Shown piece after piece: positions 7,031 through 8,825 of a stretch of DNA of 8,825 nt (the first letter of the stretch is position 1; each line of letters begins with the position of its first letter). Made by a program: the position numbers and the translations under genes. The stretch covers positions 1 through 8,825 of the forward strand of contig CAJUHS010000045.1 of the NCBI GenBank assembly GCA_910586535.1, read 5' to 3'. This DNA is from an uncultured Oscillospiraceae bacterium. GTDB lineage: Bacteria > Bacillota > Clostridia > Oscillospirales > Ruminococcaceae. The notes under the pieces are model-generated. The model was not told the origin of the DNA, did not search any database, and saw only the letters and a program-made list of their open reading frames with translations.

Positions 7031-7233
7031 TAAAAATTAATTTGCGGAAGCTGCTTTCCGACCGAGGCATGACACAGACGGAGCTTGCCTCACGGACTGG
7101 TATCAGACCGTCTACTATCTGCTCCATTTGCAGCAATTCCTGCACGTTTCTCAAGCTTGAGCATATTGATAAAATTTGCTTAGTTCTGGGGTGTGAGATA
7201 CACGATTTTATTAGCATTGACCATTGTCGCTAA
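7027..7233 (+). CDS. Small Cro/C1-type HTH regulator, cysteine-rich
   Basis: This encodes 68 residues; AGGAGG 7015-7020 is 6 nt before ATG 7027, which overlaps the methylase stop (7028-7030). The sequence follows the single-domain HTH_26/Cro-C1 plan: a first helix (IKINLRKLLSDRG), the turn MTQTELASRTGI (15-26), a recognition helix (about 27-38), then LEHIDKICLVLGCEIHDFI (44-62). It would bind operator DNA as a dimer. It carries six cysteines in 68 residues (32, 35, 39, 51, 56, 67), three of them as C-xx-C-xxx-C at the recognition helix where polar residues are usual; 51 and 56 are common family positions. Context makes it a candidate repressor of the methylases or of the promoter downstream. 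The family call is firm, the target is inference. Confidence 0.88.
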   Translation: MIKINLRKLLSDRGMTQTELASRTGIRPSTICSICSNSCTFLKLEHIDKICLVLGCEIHDFISIDHCR

Positions 7234-7240
7234 GCGACAA
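7224..7240. repeat. 17-bp perfect palindrome over the regulator stop codon
   Basis: TTGTCGCT (7224-7231), a single A, and AGCGACAA (7233-7240) form perfect 8-bp arms spanning the HTH gene's last codons and TAA stop. No T-tract follows (AAAATGTCC), so it is not an ordinary intrinsic terminator. With a 1-nt centre it is better suited to protein binding than to an RNA hairpin. It may be an operator. Confidence 0.6.
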
Positions 7241-7272
7241 AAATGTCCCCGAAAGTTTGTCCGGTAAGGTGA

Positions 7273-7301
7273 TTGCTATCCTCCGCGAACAGAGTTATAC
7301 T
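7273..7301 (+). promoter_or_regulatory. Candidate sigma-A promoter of the amidoligase-GGCT cassette
   Basis: TTGCTA (7273-7278) and TATACT (7296-7301) are separated by exactly 17 nt, matching consensus at 4/6 and 5/6 positions. The expected start of transcription is near 7308, giving a leader of about 40 nt before ATG 7347. This supports independent expression of the cassette and argues against any start upstream of 7308. Confidence 0.6.
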
Positions 7302-7314
7302 GTCACACACAGTA
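7298..7314. promoter_or_regulatory. Palindrome overlapping the -10 and start site
   Basis: TACTGT (7298-7303), a 5-nt spacer, and ACAGTA (7309-7314) are perfect 6-bp arms. They overlap the -10 element and expected start point, the position of a repressor operator. The neighbouring HTH protein is the obvious candidate ligand, which is inference. Confidence 0.5.
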
Positions 7315-7346
7315 ACAAAAACGAACAGCTTTCGGAGGTAAATAAA

Positions 7347-8216
7347 ATGAAAAATCAGAATTTCGGCGTTGAGATCGAGCTTACGGGAATCACAAGAAAA
7401 AGAGCTGCTGAGGTTATTGCGAACTATTTCGGTACGACTTCGCACTACGAAAGAGGCGGATACGACACCTACACGGCGGCAGACCGCAAGGGACGTGTAT
7501 GGAAGATAATGAGTGACAGCAGCATAAATACAGAGGGCATGGGCGGAGAATACGCTTCCGAGGTGGTAACGCCCATACTTCAGTACGGAGACATTTCCGA
7601 CCTTCAGGAAATTCTCAGACAGCTTCGCCGCGCCGGCGCGAAAGCTAACAGCTCCTGCGGCATACATATCCACGTCGGTGCAGAAAAACACACCGCCAAG
7701 ACCCTGCGGAATCTTGTAAACATCATGGCTTCAAAGCAGGATATGATCTACAAGGCTTTGCAAATAAGTCCGAACAGAGCAAGCAGATACTGCAAAAAGC
7801 TTGAAGCAAATATCATCGAAAAATTCAACTCTCAAAAGCCCGACACAAAAGACGAGATCGCGGATATTTGGTACGACGGATATGGCAGTTCAAGAAATTC
7901 TCACTACAACAGCAGCCGCTACCACGGACTAAATCTTCACGCGGTTTTTACCAAGGGTACGGTAGAGTTCAGGCTTTTCAACAGCACCGCTCACGCGGGT
8001 AAGCTCAAGGCGTACATACAGTTTTGCCTTGCGGTAAACAATCAGGCTCTCACGCAGAGGTCGGCTTCACCGAGGATAACGGTTTCGGGAAACGAGCGGT
8101 ACACATTCAGAACATGGCTTCTCCGTCTCGGTCTTATCGGGGACGAATTCAAAACCGCCCGCAAGCACCTTCTCGCAAATCTCAACGGCAATATCGCGTG
8201 GCGGTATTCAGCATAA
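7347..8216 (+). CDS. Amidoligase, glutamine-synthetase-like fold (Amidoligase_2)
   Basis: This encodes 289 residues. GGAGG 7334-7338 lies 8 nt before ATG 7347; the frame is open upstream to a TTG at 7224, but that stretch holds the candidate promoter and overlaps the HTH gene. The family is expected to form amide bonds with ATP by activating a carboxylate, as glutamine synthetase does. Matching elements: GVEIEL (7-12, metal-binding Glu9 and Glu11), SEVVTP (71-76, Glu72), CGIHIHVG (104-111, His107/His109), and GTVEFRLFN (204-212) with the Glu-x-Arg pair (Glu207, Arg209). An Arg/Lys-rich helical insert lies at about 113-175. The key residues look intact, so activity is expected. The next gene encodes a gamma-glutamylcyclotransferase, a pairing that points to a gamma-glutamyl or similar amide. 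The substrate is unknown and could be a peptide, an amino acid, polyamine or protein side chain. The family call is strong, the chemistry inferred. Confidence 0.85.
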   Translation: MKNQNFGVEIELTGITRKRAAEVIANYFGTTSHYERGGYDTYTAADRKGRVWKIMSDSSINTEGMGGEYASEVVTPILQYGDISDLQEILRQLRRAGAKANSSCGIHIHVGAEKHTAKTLRNLVNIMASKQDMIYKALQISPNRASRYCKKLEANIIEKFNSQKPDTKDEIADIWYDGYGSSRNSHYNSSRYHGLNLHAVFTKGTVEFRLFNSTAHAGKLKAYIQFCLAVNNQALTQRSASPRITVSGNERYTFRTWLLRLGLIGDEFKTARKHLLANLNGNIAWRYSA

Positions 8217-8223
8217 ATCTAAA

Positions 8224-8248
8224 GGGCGGAAGCCTTTGGTTTCCGCCC
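8224..8248 (+). other. GC-rich stem-loop between amidoligase and GGCT genes
   Basis: GGGCGGAAGCC (8224-8234) pairs with GGTTTCCGCCC (8238-8248): 11 bp with one G-U, loop TTT. No T-tract follows (CCTAAAAAGGAG), so full intrinsic termination is unlikely. The next gene's ribosome-binding site starts 6 nt later. It may be an RNA-stabilising or processing element that sets the expression ratio of the two genes. Confidence 0.6.
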
Positions 8249-8267
8249 CCTAAAAAGGAGTTTTATT

Positions 8268-8720
8268 ATGGAAAAGAAAATTTATTTTGCATACGGAAGC
8301 AATCTCAACCATAGGCAGATGGCGTACAGATGTCCCGACGCGGAGTTTGTCGGGACGGGATTTATCAAGGATTATACCATGACTTTTAAGGGCGATAACT
8401 CAGGCGTGGCGGATATTATTCCTTGCAGCGGCGGACGCGTTCCGGTCGGCGTTTGGAAAATCTCTTCCGCCGATGAGCGGCGGCTTGACATTTACGAGGG
8501 ATTCCCTCGGCTTTACGGAAAACGCGCTGTACGCGCCCTGTGCGGCGGGAAATCCGTTGAGGGCATGGTTTATACAATGTCCGCCCGAAAGCCCGTAAAT
8601 TTGCCCTCTGAAACGTATTTCAACGCGATACTCGATGGTTATTCCGACTGCGGTATTGACTGCGAGCCTTTATTCAATTTTATGTTCCAAACTAAAGAAA
8701 TGCTGGATTCTTTATCGTAA
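8268..8720 (+). CDS. Gamma-glutamylcyclotransferase-like protein (GGCT/AIG2 family)
   Basis: This encodes 150 residues; AAGGAG 8255-8260 lies 7 nt before ATG 8268. Family enzymes cleave gamma-glutamyl amides, releasing 5-oxoproline. YFAYGSNL (6-13) is the substrate-binding signature loop and LDIYEGFPRLYGK (73-85) holds the catalytic glutamate Glu77. The strand VPVGVWKIS (58-66), preceding the catalytic loop, and a C-terminal helix complete the usual fold and length. It shares the amidoligase promoter and is followed by a strong terminator, so the two form one operon. It probably removes or recycles the linkage the amidoligase makes, or releases a cyclised product. No signal peptide, so cytoplasmic. 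Family call strong, substrate unknown. Confidence 0.88.
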   Translation: MEKKIYFAYGSNLNHRQMAYRCPDAEFVGTGFIKDYTMTFKGDNSGVADIIPCSGGRVPVGVWKISSADERRLDIYEGFPRLYGKRAVRALCGGKSVEGMVYTMSARKPVNLPSETYFNAILDGYSDCGIDCEPLFNFMFQTKEMLDSLS

Positions 8721-8733
8721 ATTTTTATATGAT

Positions 8734-8781
8734 AAACCCGCTCTGTTTTACCTTTTGCTGGTAATTCAGAACGGGTTTTTT
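8734..8781 (+). terminator. Strong intrinsic terminator ending the cassette
   Basis: AAACCCG (8734-8740) pairs with CGGGTTT (8772-8778). A C-A mismatch, then TCTG with CAGA, a TT/TT internal loop and an inner TTACC/GGTAA stem extend it. The T-run to 8781 and further TATTTT give the U-tract. It begins 13 nt after the GGCT stop. Confidence 0.88.
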
Positions 8782-8784
8782 GTA

Positions 8785-8815
8785 TTTTGCTTGTCATTTT
8801 TTTGTGTTTTGCTTG
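8785..8815 (+). repeat. Short direct repeat in the T-rich tail
   Basis: TTTTGCTTG occurs at 8785-8793 and 8807-8815, 22 nt apart. TTGTCA (8792-8797) and TTGGCA (8814-8819) could be -35 elements for a gene outside the window, but no partner -10 can be judged. Nothing else is visible up to the right edge. Confidence 0.3.
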
Positions 8816-8825
8816 GCAAATTACA

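Noticed and set aside
7224..7346. In-frame N-terminal extension of the amidoligase from TTG 7224
   Set aside because: The TTG lacks a ribosome-binding site and overlaps the HTH gene. The stretch holds a good promoter, and ATG 7347 has a strong site 8 nt upstream.
7230..7691. 153-residue minus-strand open frame
   Set aside because: Antisense shadow of the amidoligase 5' half.
1..8825. CRISPR array, tRNA, rRNA, transposase or integrase
   Set aside because: I saw no regularly spaced repeats, cloverleaf sequence, transposase or recombinase signatures on either strand.

Overview
The window looks like the late end of a temperate phage or prophage from a low-to-mid GC Firmicute, probably a gut clostridium of the Ruminococcus/Oscillospiraceae kind. 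This is inferred from gene content, strong AGGAGG ribosome-binding sites 6-8 nt before almost every ATG, tight head-to-tail packing on the + strand, and protein style. No integrase, attachment site, tRNA or host gene is visible, so prophage versus free phage cannot be decided here.

Layout. (1) 1-3907, host-recognition region: the 3' end of an upstream structural gene, two tandem paralogous tail-fibre-like genes (108-1211 and 1246-2466), and a third fibre-like gene with a pyocin-knob-like domain (2483-3907). The two paralogues share a perfect 314-bp direct repeat (73-386 = 1211-1524). It includes the last 11 codons (stop included) of the upstream gene, so a fossil of that gene's 3' end sits between the paralogues. 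(2) 3927-5042, lysis module: an Amidase_2 endolysin with a C-terminal SH3b domain, then an r1t-type holin and a terminator-like hairpin. (3) 5064-7233, DNA-modification block: a Dam-type adenine methylase, a C5-cytosine methylase, and a small Cro/C1-type regulator overlapping the cytosine methylase by ATGA. No restriction endonuclease is present. (4) 7234-8785, a self-contained accessory ('moron'-like) cassette: its own candidate sigma-A promoter with an overlapping palindrome, a glutamine-synthetase-fold amidoligase, a stem-loop, a gamma-glutamylcyclotransferase (GGCT/AIG2 family), and a strong intrinsic terminator.

How the parts fit. The fibres would set host range, and the repeat gives a homologous-recombination route to swap or lose fibre tips. 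The endolysin and holin release progeny. The two orphan methylases probably protect phage DNA from host restriction. The amidoligase and GGCT form a make/break pair for amide (gamma-glutamyl-type) linkages with an unknown substrate. Best candidates for something under-described are the fibre duplication with its embedded gene fossil, and the separately promoted amidoligase-GGCT cassette beside a cysteine-rich small regulator. No gene-free stretch exceeds about 115 bases.
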